This document shows positions 34,322-43,641 of a stretch of DNA of 64,000 nt, piece after piece. The stretch comes from Maribrevibacterium harenarium (lineage in GTDB: Bacteria > Pseudomonadota > Gammaproteobacteria > Pseudomonadales > Marinomonadaceae): assembly GCF_006385675.1 (NCBI RefSeq), contig NZ_VFRR01000001.1:1-64000 (forward strand), given 5' to 3'. Under the pieces are notes generated by a model. The model was not told the origin of the DNA and made no database searches. It saw only the letters and a list, made by a program, of their open reading frames with translations. How positions within the stretch are numbered: position 1 is the first letter of the stretch; each line of letters starts with the position of its first letter. A program made the position numbers and the translations under genes.

Positions 34322-35241
34322 ACAAGTCATTAGCCTTTGTTTTTCCGGGGCAGGGTTCCCAGCAGCTAGGCATGCTGGCGGATCTGGCGGAGCAATACGC
34401 AGTGATCAAAGAAACCTTTGCGCAAGCGTCTGAGGTGTTGGGGTACGATCTTTGGGAGTTGGTGCAAAATGATGCTGACGCTCTAAACCAAACAGATAAA
34501 ACCCAGCCAGCGTTGTTGACTGCCAGTGTAGCTTTATGGCGCTTGTGGCAAGAAAAAGGCGGCGAGCAGCCTGCTTACGTCGCAGGCCACAGTTTGGGTG
34601 AGTACTCAGCGTTAGTTTGCGCCGGTGTTATTGCTTTTGAAGACGCGGTAGAGCTAGTGAAGTTGCGTGGTGAATACATGCAACAAGCGGTGCCTGCAGG
34701 TGAAGGTGCCATGGCAGCTATTATTGGCTTGACGGATGAGCAAGTTGTAGAAGCCTGCGCCAAAGTTGAGTCGGGCATTGTTAGTGCGGTGAATTTCAAC
34801 TCCCCTGGTCAAGTGGTTATCGCAGGTCAAGCTGCAGCGGTAGAGGCGGCAATGGCTAACGCAAAAGAGGCTGGCGCAAAACGTGCTTTGCCATTACCGG
34901 TTAGCGTGCCATCCCATTGTGAATTAATGATTCCAGCGGGCGAAAAGCTGGCGCAGAAGCTAAACAGTATTACTTTCTTCGAGCCGCAAATTGCCTTGGT
35001 GCAAAACGTGACGGCTCAAGCAGTGTCAGATGCGGAAGTGATTAAGACCAATTTGGTGGCGCAATTAAGTCAGCCAGTGCTTTGGACGCAATCGGTCGCG
35101 CTGCTGAGCGAGCTTGGTGTAGAAACGACTGTCGAATGCGGTCCCGGTAAAGTGTTGGCAGGATTGAATAAACGTATCGTGAAAGGGCTCAATGCTATCT
35201 CCATCGGAGATGCGGCAAGTTTTGAAGCGGCACTAGCGTAA
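34318..35241 (+). CDS. fabD: Malonyl-CoA:ACP transacylase FabD
   Basis: Loads malonate onto acyl carrier protein. 307 aa; nucleophile Ser92 in AGHSLGEYSAL, catalytic His near 199 in VSVPSHCELM, N-terminal FVFPGQGSQQLGM. Same numbering as E. coli FabD for Ser92. Overlaps plsX by 4 bases; fabG follows after 19 bases with AGGAGA. Confidence 0.98.
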   Translation: MNKSLAFVFPGQGSQQLGMLADLAEQYAVIKETFAQASEVLGYDLWELVQNDADALNQTDKTQPALLTASVALWRLWQEKGGEQPAYVAGHSLGEYSALVCAGVIAFEDAVELVKLRGEYMQQAVPAGEGAMAAIIGLTDEQVVEACAKVESGIVSAVNFNSPGQVVIAGQAAAVEAAMANAKEAGAKRALPLPVSVPSHCELMIPAGEKLAQKLNSITFFEPQIALVQNVTAQAVSDAEVIKTNLVAQLSQPVLWTQSVALLSELGVETTVECGPGKVLAGLNKRIVKGLNAISIGDAASFEAALA

Positions 35242-35260
35242 CAACAGATAGGAGAAAACG

Positions 35261-35989
35261 ATGAGCAATAAAGTAGCATTGGTAACCGGCGCTACCCGTG
35301 GTATTGGTAAAGCCATTGCCCAGGCCTTGGTCGCTCAAGGTGTTACCGTGGTCGGTACTGCAACCAGTGAGAGTGGTGCAGCGAGCATCTCTGAATACCT
35401 AGGCGACAATGGCAAAGGGTATGTGTTGGATGTTTCTAGTGACGAATCGGTTGATGCGGTACTGAAAGATATCGTTGCGCAATTTGGCGCGCCGACGATT
35501 TTGGTGAACAACGCAGGTATTACGCGCGATAACCTAATGATGCGCATGAAAATGGACGAGTGGGATCAGGTTATCAACACTAACCTAACTTCTGTGTTCC
35601 GCGTATCGAAAGCTTGCTTACGAGGCATGACAAAAGCTAAATTCGGCCGTATTATCACCATCAGCTCCGTTGTAGGTTCCATGGGTAATGCTGGACAGGC
35701 CAACTACTCGGCAGCGAAGGCTGGTTTAGAAGGTTTTAGCCGTTCCTTGGCGGCAGAAATCGGCTCTCGTGGCATTACAGTTAACTGTGTTGCCCCAGGC
35801 TTTATTGAAACAGATATGACCAAAGATTTGCCAGAAGAGCACAAAGCGAACTTGATCGCAAAAGTGCCTGCTGCGCGTCTAGGTCAACCAGAAGAAATTG
35901 CGGCTGCAGTGGCGTTCTTGGCATCGGATAACGCGGGTTATATCAACGGCGAAACTCTGCATGTCAATGGCGGTATGTATATGTCGTAA
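35261..35989 (+). CDS. fabG: 3-oxoacyl-ACP reductase FabG
   Basis: NADPH-dependent short-chain dehydrogenase of fatty acid elongation. 242 aa; the TGATRGIG cofactor motif at residues 9-16, LVNNAGITRDNL, and the catalytic triad Ser136, Tyr149, Lys153 in the YSAAK context. The C-terminal VNGGMYM is typical of FabG. A 7-base AT-only-stem repeat (TTGAATT/AATTCAA, 35996-36012) follows the stop. Confidence 0.98.
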   Translation: MSNKVALVTGATRGIGKAIAQALVAQGVTVVGTATSESGAASISEYLGDNGKGYVLDVSSDESVDAVLKDIVAQFGAPTILVNNAGITRDNLMMRMKMDEWDQVINTNLTSVFRVSKACLRGMTKAKFGRIITISSVVGSMGNAGQANYSAAKAGLEGFSRSLAAEIGSRGITVNCVAPGFIETDMTKDLPEEHKANLIAKVPAARLGQPEEIAAAVAFLASDNAGYINGETLHVNGGMYMS

Positions 35990-36126
35990 TTTGAGTTGAA
36001 TTTTCAATTCAAATCAATGAGAATACGTTCCCGGTTCATGATGAGAATCTCAGTCCGTGTAACGGGCGTAACGAATTTTATAATATGCTCAAAATGAGCT
36101 ATTAACGAGTAAAGTAGGAACTTCTA

Positions 36127-36360
36127 ATGAGCAACATTGAAGAACGCGTTAAAAAGATCGTTTGCGAACAGCTAGGTGTTAAAGAAGAGGAAGTAGTAGC
36201 ATCTGCCTCTTTCGTAGATGACTTAGGTGCAGACTCCCTAGACACAGTTGAGCTTGTAATGGCTCTTGAAGAGGAATTTGATACTGAAATTCCTGATGAA
36301 GAAGCTGAAAAAATCACCACTGTTCAAGCTGCGATCGACTACATCAACGCAAACTTGTAA
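36127..36360 (+). CDS. acpP: Acyl carrier protein
   Basis: 77-residue ACP; the phosphopantetheine attachment residue is Ser37 in [13 protein letters not shown]. The 137-base gap before it contains TATAAT at 36079-36084 without a convincing -35, and a small GCTC/GAGC hairpin just downstream, so an acpP promoter is likely there. Followed by a terminator-like hairpin before fabF, consistent with acpP being made in excess. Confidence 0.99.
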   Translation: MSNIEERVKKIVCEQLGVKEEEVVASASFVDDLGADSLDTVELVMALEEEFDTEIPDEEAEKITTVQAAIDYINANL

Positions 36361-36383
36361 TTCTCTGGTGAACTAAGTTTCCG

Positions 36384-36420
36384 AAAAGCCGCTTGTATTT
36401 TAAGTACAGCGGCTTTTCTT
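36384..36420 (+). terminator. Terminator/attenuator between acpP and fabF
   Basis: AAAAGCCGCT (36384-36393) pairs with AGCGGCTTTT (36408-36417), and the inner TGTA/TACA can extend the stem; followed by CTTATTCTT. Partial read-through would set the acpP:fabF ratio. Confidence 0.8.
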
Positions 36421-36470
36421 ATTCTTGATACCTGCACCTAACATGGGTAGGTACTTTTTGGAGGAGCCTT

Positions 36471-37709
36471 ATGTCTCGTCGTCGGGTAGTTGTCACCGGA
36501 ATGGGTATGGTGACCCCCCTTGGCAACACAGTGGAAGATACTTGGGACAATATTCTCGAAGGAAAAAGTGGCGTTTCTGCTATCGAACACTTCGACGCCT
36601 CACAGTTTTCCACTCGTTTCGCAGCACAAGTAAAAGGGTTTAATGCCGAGCTTTACATGAAAGCAAAAGAAGCTCGTAAAATGGACCTATTTATCCAATA
36701 TGGGATTGCAGCGGCTGTGCAAGCGTTAGAAGATTCCGGTATCACCGAGTCTAATGTTGACTACAGACGGGTTGGTTGTGCAATTGGTTCGGGTATTGGC
36801 GGTTTGCCGATGATCGAAAAGAACTTGGAATTGCTCAACGAGTCTGGTCCAAAGCGTATTTCTCCCTTTTTTGTGCCGGGCGCCATTATTAATATGATTT
36901 CTGGCCACGTTGCCATTCGCTTTGGTTTTCAGGGACCAAATATCTCTATTGTGACTGCCTGTACCACAGGTACACACAACATTGGTATGGCTGGTCGTAT
37001 GATTGCTTACGGTGACGCTGAAGTTATGGTGGCAGGCGGAGCCGAAATGGCGATTACTCCATTAGGTATTGGTGGTTTCGGTGCCGCCAGAGCCTTGTCT
37101 ACGCGCAATGATGATCCGTTTACAGCCAGCCGCCCATGGGATAAAGGGCGAGATGGCTTTGTAATGGGTGATGGCGCGGGCATGGTAATCTTGGAAGAAT
37201 ATGAACACGCTAAAGCTCGAGGAGCCAAAATATACGCCGAGCTTGCTGGTTTCGGTATGAGTGATGATGCTTTCCACATGACTGCCCCACCGGAACGAGG
37301 AGAAGGTGCTGTAGCCGCCATGGATGCCGCTCTGCGTGATGCTGGTTTGGCTCCAGTCGATGTGGATTACATCAATGCCCACGGTACTTCTACACCAATC
37401 GGGGATCTGGCTGAAACTGAAGCGGTGAAACAGTTAATGGGAGCCGATGCTTCAGATGTGGCGATTAGTTCTACTAAGTCCATGGTTGGGCATTTGCTGG
37501 GTGCTGCTGGAGCGGTTGAATCAATCTTTTCAGTACTGGCGATTCGTGATCAAGTTGCACCGCCAACCATCAACTTAGAAGAGCCTGGTGATGGTTGTGA
37601 CTTGAATTATGTGCCGATGACCCCACAAAAGCGTAAAATTGATGTGGTACTCAACAACTCGTTTGGCTTTGGCGGCACAAACGGGACGTTAGTCTTCAAA
37701 TCTATCTGA
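36471..37709 (+). CDS. fabF: 3-oxoacyl-ACP synthase II FabF
   Basis: Condensing enzyme of fatty acid elongation (KAS II). 412 aa; catalytic Cys164 in [13 protein letters not shown], His in [11 protein letters not shown] and His in [11 protein letters not shown]. Preceded by TTTTTGGAGGAG. Relatives continue with pabC-mltG-tmk-holB; none is present here, and the gene instead ends at a hairpin facing a reverse gene. Confidence 0.97.
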   Translation: MSRRRVVVTGMGMVTPLGNTVEDTWDNILEGKSGVSAIEHFDASQFSTRFAAQVKGFNAELYMKAKEARKMDLFIQYGIAAAVQALEDSGITESNVDYRRVGCAIGSGIGGLPMIEKNLELLNESGPKRISPFFVPGAIINMISGHVAIRFGFQGPNISIVTACTTGTHNIGMAGRMIAYGDAEVMVAGGAEMAITPLGIGGFGAARALSTRNDDPFTASRPWDKGRDGFVMGDGAGMVILEEYEHAKARGAKIYAELAGFGMSDDAFHMTAPPERGEGAVAAMDAALRDAGLAPVDVDYINAHGTSTPIGDLAETEAVKQLMGADASDVAISSTKSMVGHLLGAAGAVESIFSVLAIRDQVAPPTINLEEPGDGCDLNYVPMTPQKRKIDVVLNNSFGFGGTNGTLVFKSI

Positions 37710-37736
37710 TGATATCGTCAGTCGGTGCTGAATGAC

Positions 37737-37767
37737 GCCGCTAACCGGATGTATTTCGGTTAGCGGC
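37737..37767. terminator. Hairpin after fabF
   Basis: GCCGCTAACCG (37737-37747) and CGGTTAGCGGC (37757-37767) form a perfect 11-base stem with a 9-base loop between two convergent genes. Confidence 0.65.
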
Positions 37768-37773
37768 TCACCG

Positions 37774-38181
37774 CTATTGTATTGAAGTGGGAGTGGCTTT
37801 CAGGCTGTTAATGACCTGGGAAATGTCATAATCCTTTTCCTGAGAGTCGTACTGATACAGCTCCTCTTCCAATACTTCGTAGAATGCGATCTCTTCATCA
37901 CCAAGATAATGTAGGCATTCTCCCCCAAGAAACCACAACAGTTCTCGTTTCATTAGTGGTACTAGGTGTGGGTAACAACGAATAAAACGTGCCACTAGTT
38001 CTTGTGCATCGAACTGAAAGTTAGGGGAAGCCGTTGCAGCTTGGGAGATGGCGTGCTGCCACTGCTCAATGAAATCCTGCTCTTCTTCATCGAGTACTTC
38101 CCGATCAAACGGGTCGTGCTCACGCCAGCGTTGTTGAAGTTCTGTCATTAACGTCACGATATATTGGGTGCGATTACTCAA
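37774..38181 (-). CDS. PA2817-like uncharacterised protein
   Basis: A 135-residue acidic cytoplasmic protein without TM or signal. The layout (WREHDPFDREVLDEEEQ, RFIRCYPHLVPLMKRELLWFLGGECLHYLGDEEIAFY) resembles the P. aeruginosa PA2817 family as I remember it. The neighbouring ABC exporter and queF also correspond to the PA2806-PA2812 region, which supports the assignment. No function is known to me. Confidence 0.65.
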   Translation of the reverse strand: MSNRTQYIVTLMTELQQRWREHDPFDREVLDEEEQDFIEQWQHAISQAATASPNFQFDAQELVARFIRCYPHLVPLMKRELLWFLGGECLHYLGDEEIAFYEVLEEELYQYDSQEKDYDISQVINSLKATPTSIQ

Positions 38182-38234
38182 GGGTAATAAGCCTCTTAAC
38201 TGAATTTACTAAGATCTCAACGAGAACAGCTATT

Positions 38235-39149
38235 ATGACATATGCGATCGAGATAAGAGACCTACGTAAGCGCTACGATAATGGTTTTGAAGCGCTTAAA
38301 GGCGTCAGTTTAAATGTGGAGCAGGGCGACTTTTTTGCCCTGTTGGGCCCGAATGGTGCAGGTAAGTCCACCACCATCGGCATACTGTGTTCCCTGGTCA
38401 ATAAAAGCGGTGGTCATGTCGCTATATGCGGTGTGGATATCGATAAGTCGTTTGCCGATGCTAAAAAATACTTAGGCGTAGTGCCTCAAGAATTTAATTT
38501 CAATGTCTTTGAGACCGTATTCAATGTAGTGGTTACCCAGGCCGGATTTTACGGAATTCCCCGTCAACTGGCGGAAGAGAGAGCGGAAAAATACCTAAAG
38601 CAGCTGGATTTATGGGAAAAGCGCAATGTGCAATCCCGTATGCTATCGGGTGGCATGAAACGTCGTCTGATGATCGCACGAGCCTTGATCCATGAGCCGA
38701 AAATCCTGATTTTGGATGAGCCTACGGCCGGAGTAGATATCGAATTACGTCGTTCCATGTGGGAGTTTATTAAAGGGCTAAATGAGCAAGGCACTACCAT
38801 TATTCTAACGACCCATTATTTAGAAGAGGCTGAGCAGCTATGTCGCAATATTGCCATCATCAATGCCGGTGAGATTGTAGAGAACACATCGGTAAAAGCC
38901 TTGTTGCGTACTCTCAATCAAGAAACCTTTATTCTAGATTTAGATCGGGAGCTCGATGCTGGTTTGCTGGGGCAATTTGAAGCCAAACCGGTAGGTGAAA
39001 GTAGTGTCGAGGTGGTCATCACTAAAGGACAATCTCTCAACGGCATTTTCGCTGAGTTACAGTCGGCCGGTATCCAAGTGCTAAGCATGCGTAATAAATC
39101 CAATCGTCTAGAAGAACTATTTGTGAAGCTTATCAAGGGGGATAAATAA
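38235..39149 (+). CDS. yadG: ABC-2 exporter ATPase, YadG family
   Basis: ATP-binding subunit of a two-gene ABC-2 exporter; substrate unknown. 304 aa: Walker A GPNGAGKSTTIG at about 39-50, signature LSGGMKRRLMIARA, Walker B ILILDEPTAGVD and His of TTHYLEEAEQL. A C-terminal extension of about 90 residues follows the nucleotide-binding domain. Its stop shares a base with the permease ATG. Corresponds in position to PA2812. Confidence 0.9.
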   Translation: MTYAIEIRDLRKRYDNGFEALKGVSLNVEQGDFFALLGPNGAGKSTTIGILCSLVNKSGGHVAICGVDIDKSFADAKKYLGVVPQEFNFNVFETVFNVVVTQAGFYGIPRQLAEERAEKYLKQLDLWEKRNVQSRMLSGGMKRRLMIARALIHEPKILILDEPTAGVDIELRRSMWEFIKGLNEQGTTIILTTHYLEEAEQLCRNIAIINAGEIVENTSVKALLRTLNQETFILDLDRELDAGLLGQFEAKPVGESSVEVVITKGQSLNGIFAELQSAGIQVLSMRNKSNRLEELFVKLIKGDK

Positions 39150-39922
39150 TGTCGTCCCAAGAAATTTGGATCGCGTTTTACACCATATTGCGTCGCGAAA
39201 TTCGTCGCTTTATGCGTATTTGGCCACAAACTCTGTTGCCACCTGCAATCACTATGTCGTTGTATTTTGCGATCTTTGGCAATCTGATCGGTAGTCGAAT
39301 TGGTGAAATGGGGGGCTTCAGTTACATGCAGTATATTGTCCCCGGCTTAATTATGATGTCGGTGATCACTAATTCTTATAGTAATGTGGCATCGTCGTTT
39401 TTTTCTGCCAAGTTTCAGCATTCCGTACAAGAGCTGTTAGTGTCCCCAACGCCTAACTGGGTGATTTTGACCGGGTATGTGCTCGGTGGTGTTGCCCGTG
39501 GCCTGTTCGTGGGTTTGATAGTGACCGTATTGTCGTTGTTTTTTACTAAGCTGCATTTGCAGAATTTATTGCTTACAGTGGTAGTAGTCTTTCTCACGGC
39601 AGTGATGTTTTCACTGGGTGGCTTTGTCAATGCCTTGTTTGCGCGCAGTTTCGATGATGTTTCTATAGTGCCAACCTTTATCCTAACGCCGCTGACCTAT
39701 TTAGGTGGGGTGTTTTACTCGATCAGTCTGTTGCCAGATTTCTGGCAAGCGGTGTCCCTATTGAATCCCGTGTTATACATGGTGAATGCATTCCGTTACG
39801 GTATTCTCGGTGTATCAGATATCAATGTGGGTTGGGCATTAGTTATTATAGTGGCCTTCAGTGTTGCTCTATTTGCGGTCGGATTATCTCTACTTAATCG
39901 CGGCCGTGGTATTCGTAGTTAA
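39149..39922 (+). CDS. yadH: ABC-2 exporter permease, YadH family
   Basis: Membrane subunit paired with the preceding ATPase; 257 aa, six hydrophobic helices (about 30-50, 65-85, 110-135, 145-165, 175-195, 228-248). Recognisable ABC-2 segments are YIVPGLIMMSVI, FQHSVQELLVSPT and FILTPLTYLGGVFYSI. Corresponds to PA2811. 25 bases upstream of queF. Confidence 0.9.
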   Translation: MSSQEIWIAFYTILRREIRRFMRIWPQTLLPPAITMSLYFAIFGNLIGSRIGEMGGFSYMQYIVPGLIMMSVITNSYSNVASSFFSAKFQHSVQELLVSPTPNWVILTGYVLGGVARGLFVGLIVTVLSLFFTKLHLQNLLLTVVVVFLTAVMFSLGGFVNALFARSFDDVSIVPTFILTPLTYLGGVFYSISLLPDFWQAVSLLNPVLYMVNAFRYGILGVSDINVGWALVIIVAFSVALFAVGLSLLNRGRGIRS

Positions 39923-39947
39923 TTTGTATTTTTGAGGTTGTAATTGT

Positions 39948-40760
39948 ATGGGTGCATTGCCCCTTGGTCAGCAGACAGAGTATGTCTCCCAGTATGACAA
40001 GGACTTATTGTTTCCAATCCCTAGGGTGGATAAATGGACTGAAATGGGGATCGGTGCCGAGCGCTTACCGTTTTTCGGCGAAGATATTTGGAATGCCTAC
40101 GAAGTCAGTTGGTTAAACGAAAAAGGTAAACCTATTGTCGCTATTGCTGAGTTCCGCTTGCCTTGCAATAGCCCGAATATCATTGAGTCTAAGTCATTTA
40201 AGCTGTATTTAAACTCCCTAAACCAGATGCGCTATGCCAATGAATACGAAGTGCAAGCCTTGTTGGAACGTGATTTGTCCGAAGCGGCAGGGGCGCCAGT
40301 GCAAGTGGTGTTGCGCGATGTGGAGGCTATGGAGGCGCTGGTGGTGCTGACGCCGGATTATTGCATTGATGCCTTGGATGTGGCGATCGAGCATTATCAT
40401 CCTGAAGCCTCTTTGCTATCTGCTGATGCTGACCAAGTTGTAGAAGAGCGGCTGGTAAGTCACTTGCTTAAGTCCAACTGCCCAGTAACCAATCAGCCGG
40501 ATTGGGGTTCTGTGTTTATTGATTACAAAGGCCCGCGTATCAGTCACGAAGGTTTGTTGCAATACATTGTCTCCTTCCGAGAGCACACGGACTTCCATGA
40601 GCAATGTGTCGAGCGTATTTTTATCGACATTATGCGACAGTGCCGCCCGGAGCAGCTGACTGTATATGCACGCTACGTGCGTCGCGGTGGATTGGATATT
40701 AATCCCTATCGCTCTACTGGGGATATTCGTCTTGGTAACGACAGATTAGCGCGTCAATAG
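39948..40760 (+). CDS. queF: NADPH-dependent preQ0 reductase QueF
   Basis: Reduces 7-cyano-7-deazaguanine to preQ1 for queuosine. 270 aa, the two-module (E. coli-type) form. The catalytic Cys lies near residue 178 in [21 protein letters not shown]-like sequence, followed by the substrate Glu/His segment of [16 protein letters not shown]. The N-terminal half is the degenerate module ([19 protein letters not shown]). No preQ1 riboswitch-like structure is evident in the 25 bases upstream. Confidence 0.96.
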   Translation: MGALPLGQQTEYVSQYDKDLLFPIPRVDKWTEMGIGAERLPFFGEDIWNAYEVSWLNEKGKPIVAIAEFRLPCNSPNIIESKSFKLYLNSLNQMRYANEYEVQALLERDLSEAAGAPVQVVLRDVEAMEALVVLTPDYCIDALDVAIEHYHPEASLLSADADQVVEERLVSHLLKSNCPVTNQPDWGSVFIDYKGPRISHEGLLQYIVSFREHTDFHEQCVERIFIDIMRQCRPEQLTVYARYVRRGGLDINPYRSTGDIRLGNDRLARQ

Positions 40761-40773
40761 AGGTCAGTTCTTA

Positions 40774-40807
40774 ACGTACCAGTAATAATTTTGACTTGCT
40801 GGTACGT
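40774..40807. terminator. Hairpin after queF
   Basis: ACGTACCAG (40774-40782) pairs with CTGGTACGT (40799-40807), loop 16 bases. Lies between convergent queF and the coiled-coil gene. Confidence 0.55.
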
Positions 40808-40812
40808 CATTT

Positions 40813-42348
40813 CTAATTAAGAGTGCCTAGGTATTTCCGCTCTAAATCTGAGTAGGCAAGTTGTAAGCGGTCTAGCTCTAATGATTTGCGGTTATACTCG
40901 GTGCGCAACTCCTTCTCTTGGTTATGAGTCGCAGCGTTGACTAGCTGGTTTTTCAAATTGGTTGTGGCTTCTACCAGTTGACGATTGCGCTGGCGTAACC
41001 TATTGAGCTCGATCGTATCGTTTGTGCTACCGAGGGTCTTGTTTACCGAGTTCTCTAATTTCATGCGTGCGGCTTTCCTATCCAGTTGTTGCAGTAGTTC
41101 CTGATTCTCTTTTTCGGCGATCTCTAACTCTTGTACCAACAGTTGCACACAGGTTTCCGACTCTTGAAGTAGGCGCTCTAAGACTTTGACTTCCTTTTCT
41201 TGTTCTTCATAAATTGCATTATCGACCGCATCATTTGCTTTAGCATCCGATATGTCCGTCATGAAATCATTCAGAGTATCCTTTTTCGAACTGTTTACTT
41301 TGGTGAATTGTCCCACAGCAGTAGCATTTTCCTGTTGTAGCTTTTGCTCCAGAGCTTGCAACTCCTGGTCGCGCTTGGATATATCCTCTTTTAACGATTC
41401 TATAGATAGGTTAGTGGTATCTAACTCGTTGTTAAGCTGCCCAATCAGTGATTTTGACTCATTTACCAAGCGCTCCATACGTTGTAGGGCAACGGTGCGA
41501 TTGTCTTTGTCTTGTTGGCTACCGTTCTCTTTTTGTTGTGCAAGTTGAGCCTGTAATTGCTCGATCACCGTCTGTTGACGGTCCGACAAATGCTGTAATG
41601 ACTGTAAGTGCTTGTGGGAATCGTGCCGTAGTCTGTCTTCATTTTTGCTAATGGCGGATGGCTTAGGCGCAATCGAGATGGGTTCATTGTGGTACGCCTG
41701 TAATTTTTCATTTTGGCGGCGGAGTTTATCTAACTCAGCAGAAAGGCGCGCCAATTCTTGTTCTTTGATTTTCAAACGATTAAGACGTTTACTGGCTCTA
41801 TCTATGCTGTCAGTGATGTCTTTATGTAGCAGCTTCTGATTATTGATTAGCTCCTCTTTGGAAAGGAGTAACTCGCCAGCTTGCTTAAACTCGTCATCCA
41901 CTTCGCGAATACTGAGGGTTAAGTTCTCTTTGTTTTGCTGGTTCCCAGAAGAGGAGGCTACTGCATTCAAAATGCTGGCCATAAACCGGTTAAGAATCGG
42001 CCGTGGGCGGCTACTGGCTTCATTCAAAATGATTGCCCGTTCCGCCTTCAGTAGCGTTCCCCAAATTTTGAAGCGTGTAATCAAGGTTAGATCATCGACA
42101 GGTCGAAGACTTTTCAGCTTTTCTGCCGCAAAAGTCACCTGTTTATCCAAGAACGCAGCGAATTGCTTCATATTGCGCTCTTCCGCTTCTTCCCCAGTGG
42201 GTTCTGTAGTTGCCTCTGCACTCAATTCGGAGTCGGAGGAATCATCTTGTCGGCGGCGTAACTTAGCGCCGCGCCAAAATAAAAAAGCGCTGATGAACAC
42301 CATGACTGTAGACACTTCCAGTAGTGCCCATAAAATCCACTTTGGCAT
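40813..42348 (-). CDS. Unrecognised membrane-anchored coiled-coil protein
   Basis: I do not recognise this family. 511 aa with a very strong RBS (GGGAGGGG, 6 bases before ATG). One N-terminal TM at about 4-25 is followed by KLRRRQ, predicting a cytoplasmic body. An acidic linker precedes a helical segment at about 58-190. Long heptad-type coiled coils run at about 190-245, 265-365 and 385-510, rich in Leu, Gln, Glu, Lys and Asn, with no enzymatic motif. Shape recalls anchored scaffold or division-associated proteins, but that is only shape. Flanked by queF (convergent) and a nitroreductase (divergent). Confidence 0.75.
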   Translation of the reverse strand: MPKWILWALLEVSTVMVFISAFLFWRGAKLRRRQDDSSDSELSAEATTEPTGEEAEERNMKQFAAFLDKQVTFAAEKLKSLRPVDDLTLITRFKIWGTLLKAERAIILNEASSRPRPILNRFMASILNAVASSSGNQQNKENLTLSIREVDDEFKQAGELLLSKEELINNQKLLHKDITDSIDRASKRLNRLKIKEQELARLSAELDKLRRQNEKLQAYHNEPISIAPKPSAISKNEDRLRHDSHKHLQSLQHLSDRQQTVIEQLQAQLAQQKENGSQQDKDNRTVALQRMERLVNESKSLIGQLNNELDTTNLSIESLKEDISKRDQELQALEQKLQQENATAVGQFTKVNSSKKDTLNDFMTDISDAKANDAVDNAIYEEQEKEVKVLERLLQESETCVQLLVQELEIAEKENQELLQQLDRKAARMKLENSVNKTLGSTNDTIELNRLRQRNRQLVEATTNLKNQLVNAATHNQEKELRTEYNRKSLELDRLQLAYSDLERKYLGTLN

Positions 42349-42448
42349 CGCTTACCCCTCCCTTTTCGTGCACTAGGTTTGAATTTACATGCGCTCAGAA
42401 GTTCGCTATGTTGCACTTTCTATAAATATTAACGGAACTTGTGCGCTT

Positions 42449-43015
42449 ATGAGTAAAGAATTTGTGTCTTTTATGCGTCGCCGTGTATCCGCGGCAACAT
42501 TGGATATTCCGGCACCAAACAAAGCAGAGTGGCGCACCATATTGGACGCAGCTAGCCGCGCGGCGGATCATGGCAATTTAAAGCCATGGCGCTTTCGGGT
42601 CTACCAAGGGGAAGCCAGAGCGCAAATCGGTGAAATTTACTGGCAACATGCAAAGGCAGAAGTGCCTGAATTGCCCGAAGACAAAAAAGCGGGCTTTGTG
42701 AAAAAAGCCTATCGAGCACCCGCTATACTGATGGTTTACGCCAATGTCGTCGAGCACCCGAAAGTGCCGCGGGATGAGCAAATCATGGCCACTGCAGCGG
42801 CTGCGCAACAAGCTCTATTGGGGCTTGATGCCTATGGTTTTGGTGGTATCTGGCGCACTGGGCCGGCTTGTTTTACCGAGCAAACCAAACAGCTACTTGG
42901 CTTAGCGCCCAACGAAGAGGTTGTGGGACTCATCTATTGTGGTACGCCGACCCAAGACCTGGTTTATGTTGGCGACACCGGTATCGACGACCGCCTGACT
43001 TTCGTTGATGAATAA
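42449..43015 (+). CDS. Nitroreductase-family protein (YdjA-like)
   Basis: FMN-dependent oxidoreductase of the small YdjA group. I use the ATG at 42449 (MSKEFVSFMRRR; 188 aa) because the first in-frame ATG at 42389 has no RBS and adds non-homologous residues. Blocks visible: RRRVSAATLDIPAPN, ASRAADHGNLKPWRFRV, AAAAQQALLGLDAYGFGGIWRTG and GLIYCGTP. Physiological substrate unknown. A tRNA-Ser promoter begins 21 bases after the stop. Confidence 0.88.
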   Translation: MSKEFVSFMRRRVSAATLDIPAPNKAEWRTILDAASRAADHGNLKPWRFRVYQGEARAQIGEIYWQHAKAEVPELPEDKKAGFVKKAYRAPAILMVYANVVEHPKVPRDEQIMATAAAAQQALLGLDAYGFGGIWRTGPACFTEQTKQLLGLAPNEEVVGLIYCGTPTQDLVYVGDTGIDDRLTFVDE

Positions 43016-43036
43016 GCATTTAAATTTATAAAACGC

Positions 43037-43065
43037 TTGCAATTCAACAGCTTCGCCACTAAGAT
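43037..43065 (+). promoter_or_regulatory. Promoter of tRNA-Ser
   Basis: TTGCAA (43037-43042), 17-base spacer, TAAGAT (43060-43065), followed by a GC-rich discriminator (ACGCC). The same words occur upstream of the tRNA-Lys pair. Confidence 0.65.
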
Positions 43066-43102
43066 ACGCCCCACAAATCGCGATGAGCGGTTAACCTGTT
43101 TT

Positions 43103-43190
43103 GGTGAGCTGTCCGAGTGGCCGAAGGAGCACGCCTGGAAAGTGTGTATGTCGAAAGGCATCAAGAGTTCGAATCTCTTGCTCACCGCCA
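43103..43190 (+). tRNA. tRNA-Ser (anticodon GGA)
   Basis: 88-base class II tRNA with long variable arm and encoded CCA. Acceptor GGTGAGC pairs with GCTCACC; the anticodon GGA is at 43137-43139 within CCTGGAAAG; the T-arm carries GTTCGAATC. Reads UCC/UCU codons. Confidence 0.98.
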
Positions 43191-43197
43191 TATTAGA

Positions 43198-43236
43198 AAC
43201 CCCGTTGGGTACGCCTAACGGGGTTTTCGCGTTTTT
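43198..43236 (+). terminator. Terminator after tRNA-Ser
   Basis: AACCCCGTT (43198-43206) and AACGGGGTT (43217-43225) form a 9-base stem, followed by TTCGCGTTTTT. The opposite-strand thioesterase gene ends 14 bases further on and could use the same stem. Confidence 0.82.
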
Positions 43237-43249
43237 CGTACTCAAAAAA

Positions 43250-43639
43250 CTAAAACAACTGCGCCGCTTCTTTGAATACTACCGGTTTGCCTTGGTCCGA
43301 TATGGAAGCGACGATGATGCGAGCTTGCATCATTAGTTTGCCGGTGGTAGCGCAGGTGATGCGTTGGTTAAAGGCAAATTTAAAGCGGGAGACGGTTTCT
43401 GGCTCGGTGCTGATGACGGCGGTCATGCCGCTTTTTAGGGGGGCTTTGTAGTCGAGTTCCGCACGCATAACCACAAGGTGGATACCTTGTTTGGTGATTT
43501 CGGCGAAGTCCAGGCCTTTATCTTTTAGAAACGTGTGACGGGCGTGTTCTAGGTAGTTCTGGTATACGGCGTTGTTTACGATGCCTTGCATGTCGCATTC
43601 GTAGTCGCGAACGTCGATTTTAATGGTGTGTATGCTCAT
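43250..43639 (-). CDS. Acyl-CoA thioesterase, 4HBT/YbgC-FadM type
   Basis: Hot-dog fold thioesterase. From the ATG at 43639 (MSIHTIKIDVRDYECD) it is 129 aa; an 18-codon upstream extension is basic, overlaps the preceding gene and is left out. The 4HBT signature is YECDMQGIVNNAVYQNYLEHAR, and MRAELDYKAPLKSG follows. The YbgC gene normally found beside tolQ is absent from the tol operon, and this is the only such thioesterase in the window, though it need not be its replacement. Starts 2 bases after the GGDEF gene and is probably co-transcribed. Confidence 0.85.
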   Translation of the reverse strand: MSIHTIKIDVRDYECDMQGIVNNAVYQNYLEHARHTFLKDKGLDFAEITKQGIHLVVMRAELDYKAPLKSGMTAVISTEPETVSRFKFAFNQRITCATTGKLMMQARIIVASISDQGKPVVFKEAAQLF

Positions 43640-43641
43640 AG

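Noticed and set aside
39923-39947. preQ1 riboswitch before queF
   Set aside because: Only 25 bases separate queF from yadH, too short for the aptamer, and no matching sequence was seen.
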